Below are positions 8,132-15,808 of a stretch of 23,500 nt of DNA, one piece after another. Under the pieces are notes generated by a model. That model made no database searches. It was not told where the DNA came from and was given only the letters and a program-made list of their open reading frames with translations. The stretch's first letter is position 1. Each line of letters starts with the position of its first letter. This DNA is from JBBSTY01 sp038235385 (GTDB lineage: Bacteria; Actinomycetota; Acidimicrobiia; Acidimicrobiales; Acidimicrobilacustridaceae), in contig JBBSTY010000056.1 of NCBI GenBank assembly GCA_038235385.1, positions 1-23,500 on the forward strand. The letters run 5' to 3'. Position numbers and translations under genes: made by a program.

Positions 8132-10263
8132 GCGCCGTGGTCGGGCACCCGATCGTGGGCCGGTGCTCCGGCCTGCCCGGCCGGCGCCCGGCCGGCGGGG
8201 CGGGACGAGCCGTTGGTGGCGCCGTCAGGCGACGGGGACGGGGACGGCGCCCCGAACGGCCCGCGCTCGCGCCGACGGTCCTGGGTGCGCTCCCCCGACC
8301 GGCGGAGGCTGAAGCGGGCCACCGCCTGCTGGAGCTGCTCGCCGCCGGTGGCGATCTCCTGCGCCGTGGTTCCGATCTCCTCGGCCGTCGCGGCGGTCTG
8401 CTCGCTGGCCGCAGCCACCCGCTCGACCGCCGCGCTGTTGGAGTTGGAGACGTCGACGAGGTCGTCGGCCCGCTCGCTGATGCGGTGCGCCGACTCGTCG
8501 ATGCGATGGACGGCGGCGTCGACCTCGGACATCTGGGCGGTGATGTCATCGATGCCACCGGCGATCGACTGGAACGTGTCGCCGGCCGCCTGGACGGCAT
8601 CGCGCCCGCCCTCGACCGCGGCGCGCCCGTCGACCATGGCGGCATGGACCTGGTCGACCTGCCCCGCCATGCTGTCGACGATTCGAGCCACCTCGCGGGT
8701 CGATGACGTGGCCTGTTCGGCCAGGGCCTTGATCTCGTCGGCGACGACGGCGAAGCCCCGGCCCGCCTCGCCCGCTCGGGCGGCCTCGATCGCCGCGTTC
8801 AGTGCGAGCAGGTTGGTCTTGTCGGCGATCGCCTGAATGAGCTCGACGATCGCACCGACCGTGCGGGACCGCTCCTCGAGCTGCTCCACCGAGGCGTTCG
8901 TGAGATCGAGGGTGTCGGCGATGCTGCCCATCGCGGCGACGACCCGCTCCACGTTGTCGCGCCCGTTGGTGCCGAGGTCGGCTGCGGCGATGCTGGCGTG
9001 GACCGCCGCGGACACGGCCAGGGTGGCGGCGCGCACCTCGGCCGCGATGGCGGTGACCGAAGCCGACACCTGCTCGGTGGCCGACGCCTGGAGGGCGATG
9101 CCCTCGGTGATGCCGTTCACCGCTGCGGCGACCTCGGTCGCCAGGTGGGCCGACTCCTCGGACCCTTCGGCGAGGGCCATGGTTCCCGTGCCGACGTACT
9201 CGGCGACGCTCCGGACGTCGTCGACGGTCGCCCGGAGGTTCTGGGTCATCGCCTGCAGCGAGTGCCCGAGCTCGTCCTCGGAGGACCGAACGGCGACGTC
9301 GGCGGCGAGGTCCCCTTCGGAGAGGCCGGCGGCGACGGTGCGGATCTCCTGGAGGTAGGTGACCATGCCGGTGAACGACTCGCCGAGCGCACCGGGGATG
9401 GGGTCGTCGAGCACGGACGCCGACAACCGACCACCGGCGATCGCATCGGCCTGTCCGCTGACCGTTCGGAGCGTGTCGATGGTGGCGTCGAACGACGCCG
9501 CCACCTCACCGACCTCGTCGCGGCGGACGATCCCGGTCTTGTCGATGTCGAAGTCGCCGTCGCCGACCCGTCGGGCGCGGGTCGTGACCTGTTCGAGCGG
9601 CTCGGCGATGATCGCCGAGAGGTACAGGACCATCAGGATGCAGAACACGAACAGGAGGAGGGTGCCCGCCGTCATCACGCTGCGCAGCCGGACGCTGGCG
9701 GCGTCTGCCGCCGCCTCGGCGTTGGCGAGCTCGGTCTCGGCTCGGGTCACGGTGGTCTCGAACAGCGTGCGGAGCGACTCGTCCTGCGCCGTGAACGTCG
9801 AGAGCGCGGTGGTGCGCTCGCTGAGCTCGGCGGCCGAGATGTCCTTGGCGTCGTTGGTCTGTCGGAAGGCGATGCCGGTGTCGACGACGTCGGTGACCCA
9901 ACTGGTGGTGGCGTCGTCGATGAGCTCGACGGTCTTCTCGAGCTCGGGGTCGCCGGCCGCGAGCCGACGGAGATCGGCGATGACCGACTGGTACTGCGCC
10001 CGGTCGCTGTCGATGTCGGTGAGGATCGCGTCGTCGGCGCTGATGAGGTAGCCCCGGTAGTGCGATTCGAACCCACGGACGACGGTTCTCGCTTCCCACG
10101 TCGACGTGACGAGGTCGTTGGCACGAGCGGAACGCGCGTCGGCCGCGTCGTTGTCCTCGAGCGCCTGGAAGGTCACGGCCGCCTGCACGGCGACGACGAA
10201 CATGATGATCCCGAACGCGACGAGGAACTTCGGTCGGAGCTTCAGGTTTCGGAACCACGACAT
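8128..10263 (-). CDS. Methyl-accepting chemotaxis protein with CHASE3-like sensor
   Basis: The 711-residue receptor is the first gene of the operon. ATG at 10263 follows AGGAG by six bases. TM1 is about 12-31. The extracellular part (about 40-185) looks like CHASE3, with RGFESHYRGYLISADD and a helical bundle. TM2 is about 196-219 and HAMP about 220-270. A second HAMP-like segment (TVAAGLSEGDLAADV) follows before the long signalling coiled coil. The hairpin tip (about 476-517) contains the conserved DKTNLLALNAAIEAARAGE and GRGFAVVADEI. The C-terminus is a Pro/Ser/Arg-rich tail of about 45 residues without the NWETF-type pentapeptide that tethers CheR/CheB in enteric receptors. The ligand is unknown. 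It presumably signals to the CheA encoded downstream. Confidence 0.95.
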   Translation of the reverse strand: MSWFRNLKLRPKFLVAFGIIMFVVAVQAAVTFQALEDNDAADARSARANDLVTSTWEARTVVRGFESHYRGYLISADDAILTDIDSDRAQYQSVIADLRRLAAGDPELEKTVELIDDATTSWVTDVVDTGIAFRQTNDAKDISAAELSERTTALSTFTAQDESLRTLFETTVTRAETELANAEAAADAASVRLRSVMTAGTLLLFVFCILMVLYLSAIIAEPLEQVTTRARRVGDGDFDIDKTGIVRRDEVGEVAASFDATIDTLRTVSGQADAIAGGRLSASVLDDPIPGALGESFTGMVTYLQEIRTVAAGLSEGDLAADVAVRSSEDELGHSLQAMTQNLRATVDDVRSVAEYVGTGTMALAEGSEESAHLATEVAAAVNGITEGIALQASATEQVSASVTAIAAEVRAATLAVSAAVHASIAAADLGTNGRDNVERVVAAMGSIADTLDLTNASVEQLEERSRTVGAIVELIQAIADKTNLLALNAAIEAARAGEAGRGFAVVADEIKALAEQATSSTREVARIVDSMAGQVDQVHAAMVDGRAAVEGGRDAVQAAGDTFQSIAGGIDDITAQMSEVDAAVHRIDESAHRISERADDLVDVSNSNSAAVERVAAASEQTAATAEEIGTTAQEIATGGEQLQQAVARFSLRRSGERTQDRRRERGPFGAPSPSPSPDGATNGSSRPAGRAPAGQAGAPAHDRVPDHGA

Positions 10264-10449
10264 GGTGCTCTCCTGCGATGACCGGACGACGTCCGCCGTG
10301 GTGGAGTCGGTCGTCGGTGGTTCGGCGGCAACATCATGACCGATGAACTCGCCCACCCGTGGATGCCGTCGTGCGCCGATCGCGTCGCGACCGGATGGGA
10401 CAGCGTGAAGTACGGTCTGGCCAACCAACCGACGCAAGGATCATCAGTC
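10264..10449. promoter_or_regulatory. Divergent control region between mcp operon and cheY
   Basis: These 186 bases must hold promoters for both the minus-strand chemosensory operon and the plus-strand regulator. A perfect inverted repeat, CGGACG-A-CGTCCG (10283-10295), lies 19 bases upstream of the mcp ATG. TACGGT at 10411-10416 is a -10-like box for cheY. No -35 is obvious on either strand. Confidence 0.4.
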
Positions 10450-10947
10450 ATGAGTGACACGTCCGATTTCCCGATGAAGGCCCAGAAGCTCAAGATGGGC
10501 GAAGCCGAGCCGGGAAGCTCGCGGCCGATCATCCCCGTCGACGACAGCGACATCACCGTGCTGATCGTCGACGACAACGCGTTCATGCGCACCAGCCTGC
10601 GAGAGATGCTCGAGGGTGCAGGGATGGTCGTCGCCGGCGAAGCCGCCGACGGCAACGAGGCGGTTCGGTTGTACGACGAGCTTCGCCCGGACGCGGTGAT
10701 CATGGACCTCGTCATGCCCGAACTCGACGGGCTCGGGGCGATCCGATCGATCATCGAAGCCGACGCCGATGCCCGGATCGTCGTGTGCTCCGGGATGGGG
10801 AGCAACGAGTCGGTGTCCGAGGCGATCGCCGCCGGCGCGCTCGACTTCCTCGTGAAGCCGTTCCAGGTGGATCGGGTGGCCGACACCGTGCGGTCGGTGC
10901 TGTCTGGCGTCGTGCCCCTCCAGGGCGGCTCCGCCGGATTCGACTGA
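10450..10947 (+). CDS. cheY: CheY-type single-domain response regulator
   Basis: The 165-residue protein is a receiver domain (about 35-155) without an output domain. Landmarks are the acidic pair Asp41-Asp42 (LIVDDNAFMR), phospho-acceptor Asp86 in VIMDLVMPELDG, the switch Ser114 in VVCSGMG, and Lys136 in DFLVKPF. The position after Ser114 is Gly rather than the common Ala. A 34-residue N-terminal extension with several Lys is unusual for CheY. The ATG at 10450 has AAGGA at nine bases. An in-frame ATG at 10336 lacks such a site and was not used. Being divergent from the cheA operon, it is the natural substrate of that CheA. Its downstream target is not evident because no motor genes are visible. 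Confidence 0.9.
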   Translation: MSDTSDFPMKAQKLKMGEAEPGSSRPIIPVDDSDITVLIVDDNAFMRTSLREMLEGAGMVVAGEAADGNEAVRLYDELRPDAVIMDLVMPELDGLGAIRSIIEADADARIVVCSGMGSNESVSEAIAAGALDFLVKPFQVDRVADTVRSVLSGVVPLQGGSAGFD

Positions 10948-10957
10948 TCCGGACGAC

Positions 10958-10989
10958 CCCGGGGGATCCGCCCGGGCGGATCCCCCGGG
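10958..10989. terminator. Perfect 32-bp palindrome, likely bidirectional terminator
   Basis: The left arm CCCGGGGGATCCGCCC and right arm GGGCGGATCCCCCGGG are exact reverse complements, with no spacer. It fills most of the 44 bases between the convergent stops of cheY and the sulfatase gene. The RNA would form a stem of about 14 bp with a tiny loop on either strand. There is no T-tract, as is usual for actinobacterial terminators. Confidence 0.7.
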
Positions 10990-10991
10990 TG

Positions 10992-12581
10992 TCAGTCGAG
11001 GTGGTGGGGCGTCCGGCGCTTCGCCAGCCGCTGGGTGGCGAGCACGCCCACGAGGTACCGGCACATCTCGGCATCGTCGGGGGAGCCGGCCCGGTTGGTG
11101 CGCTCCTCGGGGTCGGCGGTCAGGTTGTAGAGCTCCCACTCGACGCCCTCGTCGACCTCGACCTGGTCGTAGTAGCGGTTCAGCTTCCACAGCTCGTGCC
11201 CGCCGTGGGCGGTGTCGACCCGGGCGATCACCGACTCGACCTTGGCGGGCGCCGCCACGGGCTGGATCGGCTCCTGGGTGAAGCGGTTCACCGTGGTGAG
11301 GCCTCGGCTGATCTCGTCCTCGGTCATGAAGTAGACGGCGTCGTCGAAGATCGACTGGTCGGCCTCGTTCTGCACCAGGAGGCTGAGGTCGCGCCCGACC
11401 AGCGGGTGGGTCTCGACGTGGTGGCGGGCGACGACGTCGGTGGCGGCTTCGCGATCGACCTGCGCCAGACCCAGCAGCGTGGGAAGGACGTCGACGTGGC
11501 TCGTGGCGATCTCCACGCCGTCGGCTCGAGCCTCGATGCCGGGTCCCGAGATCCACAGCAGAACCCTGATCGCTTCGTCGAAGGCGTTGTGCCACTTCTG
11601 CTGCAACCCGCCGTGCGCGCCCATCAGATCGCCGTGGTCGGAGGTGAACACCACGATGGTGTTGTCGTGGAACCGAGACGCGGCGAGCCGGTCGAGGATC
11701 CTGCCGATCGCATGGTCGACCACCTTGTGGAGCCACAGGTACAGCTGACGGTAGGCCTCGTCGGTGGGCTGCTCGTAGAGAAGGGTGGGCCACACGTCGT
11801 GGAACTGGGCCTGGGCGCTCGGTCGACCGTCGAACGAGTCGCCCTGCGATGGTGGCTCGGGGATCGGGGGAACGGTGTCGTCGGGGGTGGGGAAGCCGAG
11901 CAGCTCCCAGCCGGCGCCGCTGAAGGCGATGTCGTGGGGGTTCACCAGCGAGGCGACCGTCAGCCACGGGGTGGCACCGTCGCGATGGTCGAGGTCGTCG
12001 AACAGGGCGTCGATCTGATCGGCGTACAGCTCGTCCTTCGCGAGGCCGGTGTCGGCCGGATCCGCGCCGTGGGGCTCACGCCCGATCCAGCCGCTGAAGC
12101 CGAAGGGATCGAGGCGGTCGGCGCGCTCGTACGCCTCGACGGCGTCGGCGAACAGGTTGCCGTCGCGATCGTTGGATGCGAGCCCGTCCCCGGCCCCCTC
12201 GAGGACGATGTCGGCGTGGGAGATGTGCCACTTGCCGCGGTAGTGGGCCTCGTACCCGCCCGCCCGGAACCAGTCGCCCATGGTGGGAACGGCGTCGGGG
12301 TCGAGCCAGTGCATCGCCGGGTCGGTGGCCTCCTTCGCCAGGCCGTCGGTGTCGGTGACGCCGTGCAGCGATGGGTACTGGCCGGTGAAGAGCGAGGCCC
12401 GGCTGGGGATGCAGGCGGTGGACGCGGCGTAGTGCCGGTGGAACTCGAGGCTCCGCTGGCGGAGCCGCTCGCGGGCGGGCAGCTGGGTGCGCCGGAACTC
12501 GGCGAGCGCGGCGTCCTCGTACGGGGGCGGGTAGCGCTCCTCGTCGGTCATGATGAACAAGATGTTGGGCGTGGATGCCAC
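10992..12581 (-). CDS. Type I sulfatase (arylsulfatase family)
   Basis: The 529-residue enzyme begins with GTG (ASTPNILFIMTDEERY), the typical sulfatase N-terminus with metal-binding Asp13. A GGGGGA lies 8 bases upstream. Signature 1, Cys57-Ile-Pro-Ser-Arg in the segment ACIPSRASLFTGQYPS, supplies the cysteine that is converted to formylglycine. Signature 2 is HYRGKWHIS. SDHGDLMGAHG supplies further metal ligands. The family hydrolyses sulfate esters, leaving sulfate and an alcohol. No signal peptide is seen, so it is probably cytoplasmic. The formylglycine-generating enzyme must be encoded elsewhere. It is divergent from an acyl-CoA ligase and may share regulation with it. Substrate is unknown; phosphonate monoester hydrolases have the same fold. 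Confidence 0.9.
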   Translation of the reverse strand: MASTPNILFIMTDEERYPPPYEDAALAEFRRTQLPARERLRQRSLEFHRHYAASTACIPSRASLFTGQYPSLHGVTDTDGLAKEATDPAMHWLDPDAVPTMGDWFRAGGYEAHYRGKWHISHADIVLEGAGDGLASNDRDGNLFADAVEAYERADRLDPFGFSGWIGREPHGADPADTGLAKDELYADQIDALFDDLDHRDGATPWLTVASLVNPHDIAFSGAGWELLGFPTPDDTVPPIPEPPSQGDSFDGRPSAQAQFHDVWPTLLYEQPTDEAYRQLYLWLHKVVDHAIGRILDRLAASRFHDNTIVVFTSDHGDLMGAHGGLQQKWHNAFDEAIRVLLWISGPGIEARADGVEIATSHVDVLPTLLGLAQVDREAATDVVARHHVETHPLVGRDLSLLVQNEADQSIFDDAVYFMTEDEISRGLTTVNRFTQEPIQPVAAPAKVESVIARVDTAHGGHELWKLNRYYDQVEVDEGVEWELYNLTADPEERTNRAGSPDDAEMCRYLVGVLATQRLAKRRTPHHLD

Positions 12582-12787
12582 GTCGTGATCCCCCGGGGCT
12601 CGGTCGATGCGGCGCGATGGTACCGGTGCGGATCGGTCGGATCGGTCGGATCGGTCGGATAGGCGTGTCGACGGTTCGCGCCGGCGCCGGCCGACGCGTC
12701 GACCGGCGGGCCCGTCGGAACACGCATCCGGGGGGCCGGGGTACGGTCGAGCGACCGGATGTCGATCGCGAACGCAAGGGGACTGCG
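12582..12787. promoter_or_regulatory. Divergent control region, sulfatase / acyl-CoA ligase
   Basis: These 206 bases separate two divergent starts. A TACCAT box on the minus strand (12622-12617) may serve the sulfatase gene, and TACGGT on the plus strand (12742-12747) the ligase gene. A 9-base tandem repeat lies directly upstream of the former. The pattern fits shared control by one regulator, but none is encoded nearby. Confidence 0.35.
12631..12660. repeat. Tandem 9-bp repeat GATCGGTCG, 3.3 copies
   Basis: Three exact copies of GATCGGTCG are followed by GAT. The 9-bp period is not a helical repeat (10.5 bp). The array sits where the -35 region and upstream sequence of the putative sulfatase promoter would be. 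It could be a multi-site operator or a slippage-prone spacer. Confidence 0.8.
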
Positions 12788-14344
12788 ATGAAAGAGCTCG
12801 TGTACGGCCGCATGCTGCTCCCACAGGTCGAGTACCACGCCGACAGGGTGGGGTTCATCGACGGCGACTACCGCGCCACGTTCGCCCAGCACCTCGACCG
12901 GGTGGCCCGGTTGTCGCACGCGCTGAAGCACCAGCTCGGGGTCGGTTCCGAGGACCGCTTCGCCGTGCTCGCCCTGAACGGTCACGAGTACGAGGAGCTG
13001 TGGCACGCCGCCTTCCTCGGTGCCGGGGTCATCAACCCGCTGAACCTGCGCCTGGCCGCCCCGGAGCTCGAGTACATCCTGTCCAACTCGGGCACCAAGG
13101 TGATCTTCACCGACTTCCTCTTCGCGAACATCGTCGAGCAGGTCCGCGAAGCGGCCGGCATCGAACAGGTGATCCTCATCGGTGACCTCGACGGGCCGCA
13201 CGACCTGAAGTACCAAGACCTGATCGACGCGGGCGAACCCGTCCTCCCGGACGAGCCCGACGAGGACGACCCCGTGGTGCTGATGTACACCGGCGGCACC
13301 ACCGGTCTCCCGAAGGGCGTCCTGCACGATCAACGTGCGCAGATGCTGAACCTCTATCACATCGCCATGCTGTTCGGACTCGACGAGAACATGGTGAACC
13401 TCAACCAGACCCCGATGTTCCACGCCGCCACCTTGGGTGGCATCCTCGGTGTTCCCGCCGCCGGCGGCACGTCGTCGTTCGTGGCGATGTTCGATCCGGT
13501 CAAGGTGCTCGATCGGATCGAGATCGACCAGGCGACCTGGACGGTGATGGTGCCGACGATGATCGGGTTGGTGCTCAACCACCCGGACTTTCGTCCGGAG
13601 CGTCTGTCCTCGCTCGAGGTGCTCGTCTACGGCGCCTCGCCGATGCCGGCGACGCTGATCGAGCGGCTGTTGGCCCTGTACCCGGATCTCAAGCTCTTCC
13701 AGGGGTACGGCATGACCGAAGCCAGCGCGGTGCTCACCGTCCTCGGACCCGACGAGCACCGCCGGGGCGGGAACCTGTTGCGTGCAGCGGGCCGCCCCGT
13801 TCCGGGAGCGGTGCTGAGCATCCGCGACAGCGAGGGGGCCGAGGTCGCCACCGGTGCGACCGGTGAGGTGTGGGCCCGAGCCGGCAACTTCATGCGCGAG
13901 TACTGGCGCAACCCCGAGGCCACCGCCGAGGTGTTCGAGGGCGGTTGGTACCACACCGGCGACGCCGGCTACGTCGATCCCCAGGGGTACCTGTACCTCG
14001 TCGACCGGGTCAAGGACATGGTGGTCACCGGCGGGGAGAACGTGTACTCGTCGGAGGTCGAGAACGCCATCTCGAGTCACGAGGCCGTCGCCCAGGTGGC
14101 GGTGATCGGCATCCCGGATGCGAAGTGGGGCGAGGCGGTGCACGCCATCGTGGTGCTCGACGAGGGTGCCACCGTCACCGAGGACGAGATCCGCGAGTGG
14201 GCCCGGGCGTCCATCGCCGGCTACAAGGTGCCGAAGTCGATCGAGTTCCGCTCCGAGCCGCTGCCGCTGTCGGGAGCGATGAAGGTCCTCAAGCGCGAGC
14301 TGCGCCAGCCCTACTGGGACGGACACGAGCGCGGCGTCGGCTGA
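12788..14344 (+). CDS. Acyl-CoA synthetase (ANL superfamily, FadD-like)
   Basis: The 518-residue protein matches acid-CoA ligases, which adenylate a carboxylic acid with ATP and transfer it to CoA. Landmarks: the P-loop MYTGGTTGLPKG (166-177), the acyl-site segment TPMFHAATLGG, GYGMTEAS, YHTGDAGYVD, the hinge region VDRVKDMVVTGGENVYSSEVE, and the C-terminal LSGAMKVLKRELR with the catalytic lysine, probably Lys499. The residue before that lysine is Met where Gly is usual. ATG is preceded by AAGGGG at seven bases. The neighbouring sulfatase and amidohydrolase suggest breakdown of an organic acid or sterol-like compound, but the substrate cannot be deduced. Confidence 0.92.
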   Translation: MKELVYGRMLLPQVEYHADRVGFIDGDYRATFAQHLDRVARLSHALKHQLGVGSEDRFAVLALNGHEYEELWHAAFLGAGVINPLNLRLAAPELEYILSNSGTKVIFTDFLFANIVEQVREAAGIEQVILIGDLDGPHDLKYQDLIDAGEPVLPDEPDEDDPVVLMYTGGTTGLPKGVLHDQRAQMLNLYHIAMLFGLDENMVNLNQTPMFHAATLGGILGVPAAGGTSSFVAMFDPVKVLDRIEIDQATWTVMVPTMIGLVLNHPDFRPERLSSLEVLVYGASPMPATLIERLLALYPDLKLFQGYGMTEASAVLTVLGPDEHRRGGNLLRAAGRPVPGAVLSIRDSEGAEVATGATGEVWARAGNFMREYWRNPEATAEVFEGGWYHTGDAGYVDPQGYLYLVDRVKDMVVTGGENVYSSEVENAISSHEAVAQVAVIGIPDAKWGEAVHAIVVLDEGATVTEDEIREWARASIAGYKVPKSIEFRSEPLPLSGAMKVLKRELRQPYWDGHERGVG

Positions 14345-14371
14345 GCTCGGCGGTCCCACGCGTCCGTGGAT

Positions 14372-14391
14372 CCGCCGCCAAGCGGTGGCGG
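14372..14391. terminator. Hairpin between convergent ligase and amidohydrolase genes
   Basis: CCGCCGCC and GGTGGCGG pair over eight positions (one G-U) around the loop AAGC. It lies 27 bases past the ligase stop and 19 bases past the end of the convergent amidohydrolase gene, and can act in both directions. No T-tract. Confidence 0.55.
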
Positions 14392-14410
14392 TCGCCCGAT
14401 GGCACCGCGA

Positions 14411-15622
14411 TCAGGCGACGGCCAGCTCACGTCCGGCACGGCCCATGAGATCGAGGAAGTTGTCGCAGTAGAAGCGCTGGCGGACCGCCTCGTCCGCGTC
14501 GCCGAGCGACGACTCGAAGCGCTCGATGGGCCGTCGGCCTCCTTCGACGTGGGGGTAGTCGGACGAGAAGAGGCACACATCGGGGCCGGCTTGGTCGATG
14601 ATCCAGCCGACGTCCTCGGTGGGGTACGGGGTGAACCGGATCTGCCGGGTCACGTACTCGGCGGGACGCAGCGAGAGCGCCTGCAACCGGTCCTCGTGAC
14701 GGGCGAAGGCCTCGAACGCCGATTCCATCTGGCGGGTCCACGACGGCACCCAGATGGCGCCCTGTTCGATCACGCCGAACCGCAGATCGGGGAACCGTTC
14801 CAGCACGCCGTCGAAGATCATGGTCGCCAGCGTCTGCGCCGGCGGCCCGGGTATGCCCATGTAGTCGACGGATCGGAAGTTCTCCTCCCCGCCGTGGAAG
14901 TCGGGCGGGATGGGCAGCCCGTTGACGAAGTAGCTCGGGTCGATCAGTTCGCCGGTGCCCCCGACGTGGAACACGACCGGGATGCCGGCCTCCTGCGCCC
15001 GCGCCCACACCGGATCGAGGCAGCGGTGGCTGGGGGAGTGGCCGGGCGGGCAACCGGAGGCGACGAGCAATGCCGCCGCGCTCATCGCGATGGCGGTGTC
15101 AGCGGCGGCCACCGCACGATCGAAGTCGACGAGCGGCACGTAGCAGGTGGCCAGCAGGCGGGGGTCGACCGAGCAGAACTCGACCATGCCGCGGTTGTGC
15201 GCGGCGGCGACGCCGTACGCGAGGTCGAGATCGCCGCCGTGCTCCCAGGTGTGCAGCCGGCTGTTGTGGAACGTGTTGAAGACGAGCTGGCTGGAGAAGC
15301 CGAGAAGATCCAGGGCGCGGGGCCGGTCCTCGGCGAGGAACGAGCCGGTGGCAGCGAAGTTCTTGCGCCCCATGATCTCGGCCTCCTCGGCCGAGCGGTA
15401 CTCCGGTGAGCGGTGCTTGTCCGTCAGGCGGGCGAAGGCGGCATCGAGGTCGCGGAGCTGCTCGGCGGGATCGCCGGTCTGTCGGAGCTCGTTGCCTCCC
15501 GAGAGCTGGAGCGGCTCGATCCGCTCGCGGACCCCGGGGTCGGCGTGGTCTCGCAACCAGTTCGGCGTCTCCATGATGTGCGCGTCGGCATCGTGCACGA
15601 CGCGGCCCGTGGAATAGGCCAT
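14411..15622 (-). CDS. Amidohydrolase 2 family metal-dependent hydrolase
   Basis: The 403-residue protein is typical in length for the amidohydrolase-2 (ACMSD-like) TIM-barrel family, which includes decarboxylases and C-C or ester hydrolases. Seen are the N-terminal metal motif DADAHIMETP (the Glu replaces the second His of HxH, as in many actinobacterial members), FHVGGTG with the metal-site His, the FGVIEQGAIWVPSW segment, and SSDYPHVEGG with the catalytic Asp near the C-terminus. ATG at 15622 is preceded by GAGGGGG at eight bases. Such proteins often sit beside acyl-CoA ligases and dehydrogenases in aromatic, sterol or other ring-degradation clusters, which is the context here. The exact reaction is open. 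Confidence 0.88.
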   Translation of the reverse strand: MAYSTGRVVHDADAHIMETPNWLRDHADPGVRERIEPLQLSGGNELRQTGDPAEQLRDLDAAFARLTDKHRSPEYRSAEEAEIMGRKNFAATGSFLAEDRPRALDLLGFSSQLVFNTFHNSRLHTWEHGGDLDLAYGVAAAHNRGMVEFCSVDPRLLATCYVPLVDFDRAVAAADTAIAMSAAALLVASGCPPGHSPSHRCLDPVWARAQEAGIPVVFHVGGTGELIDPSYFVNGLPIPPDFHGGEENFRSVDYMGIPGPPAQTLATMIFDGVLERFPDLRFGVIEQGAIWVPSWTRQMESAFEAFARHEDRLQALSLRPAEYVTRQIRFTPYPTEDVGWIIDQAGPDVCLFSSDYPHVEGGRRPIERFESSLGDADEAVRQRFYCDNFLDLMGRAGRELAVA

Positions 15623-15808
15623 GACGGGTTCCCCCTCGTTGCGGCGTTCGTTGCGGTTGGCCGACCAAGTGTGGCCGACAACGCAGCCATCTGCGGTCGA
15701 TCCGTGCGGACACCGTCGCGAGCTGGCCCAGCGTTGTGCGACGCCGGTCGCCTCGTCTCGTTTCGACGTCCGTCGCCGAGCGAGCGGGTCAGGTGCCGCG
15801 CGAGAGGG
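15623..15808. other. Intergenic region upstream of the amidohydrolase
   Basis: Within these 186 bases, CGTTGCGG occurs twice with a 12-base period at 15637-15656, just upstream of the amidohydrolase ribosome-binding site. At the far end GAGxGGGTCAGGTGCCG is duplicated with a 20-base period, the second copy overlapping the stop codon of the membrane-protein gene. No small gene was seen. Confidence 0.4.

Noticed and set aside
10336..10449. Earlier in-frame ATG for cheY
   Set aside because: No ribosome-binding site; a promoter-like TACGGT lies between it and the ATG at 10450, which has AAGGA.
12582..12824. Extended N-terminus of the sulfatase reading through the 9-bp repeat (DRSDRSDRS)
   Set aside because: The family N-terminus (PNILFIMTDE) starts right after the GTG at 12581, and the extension would overlap the divergent ligase gene.
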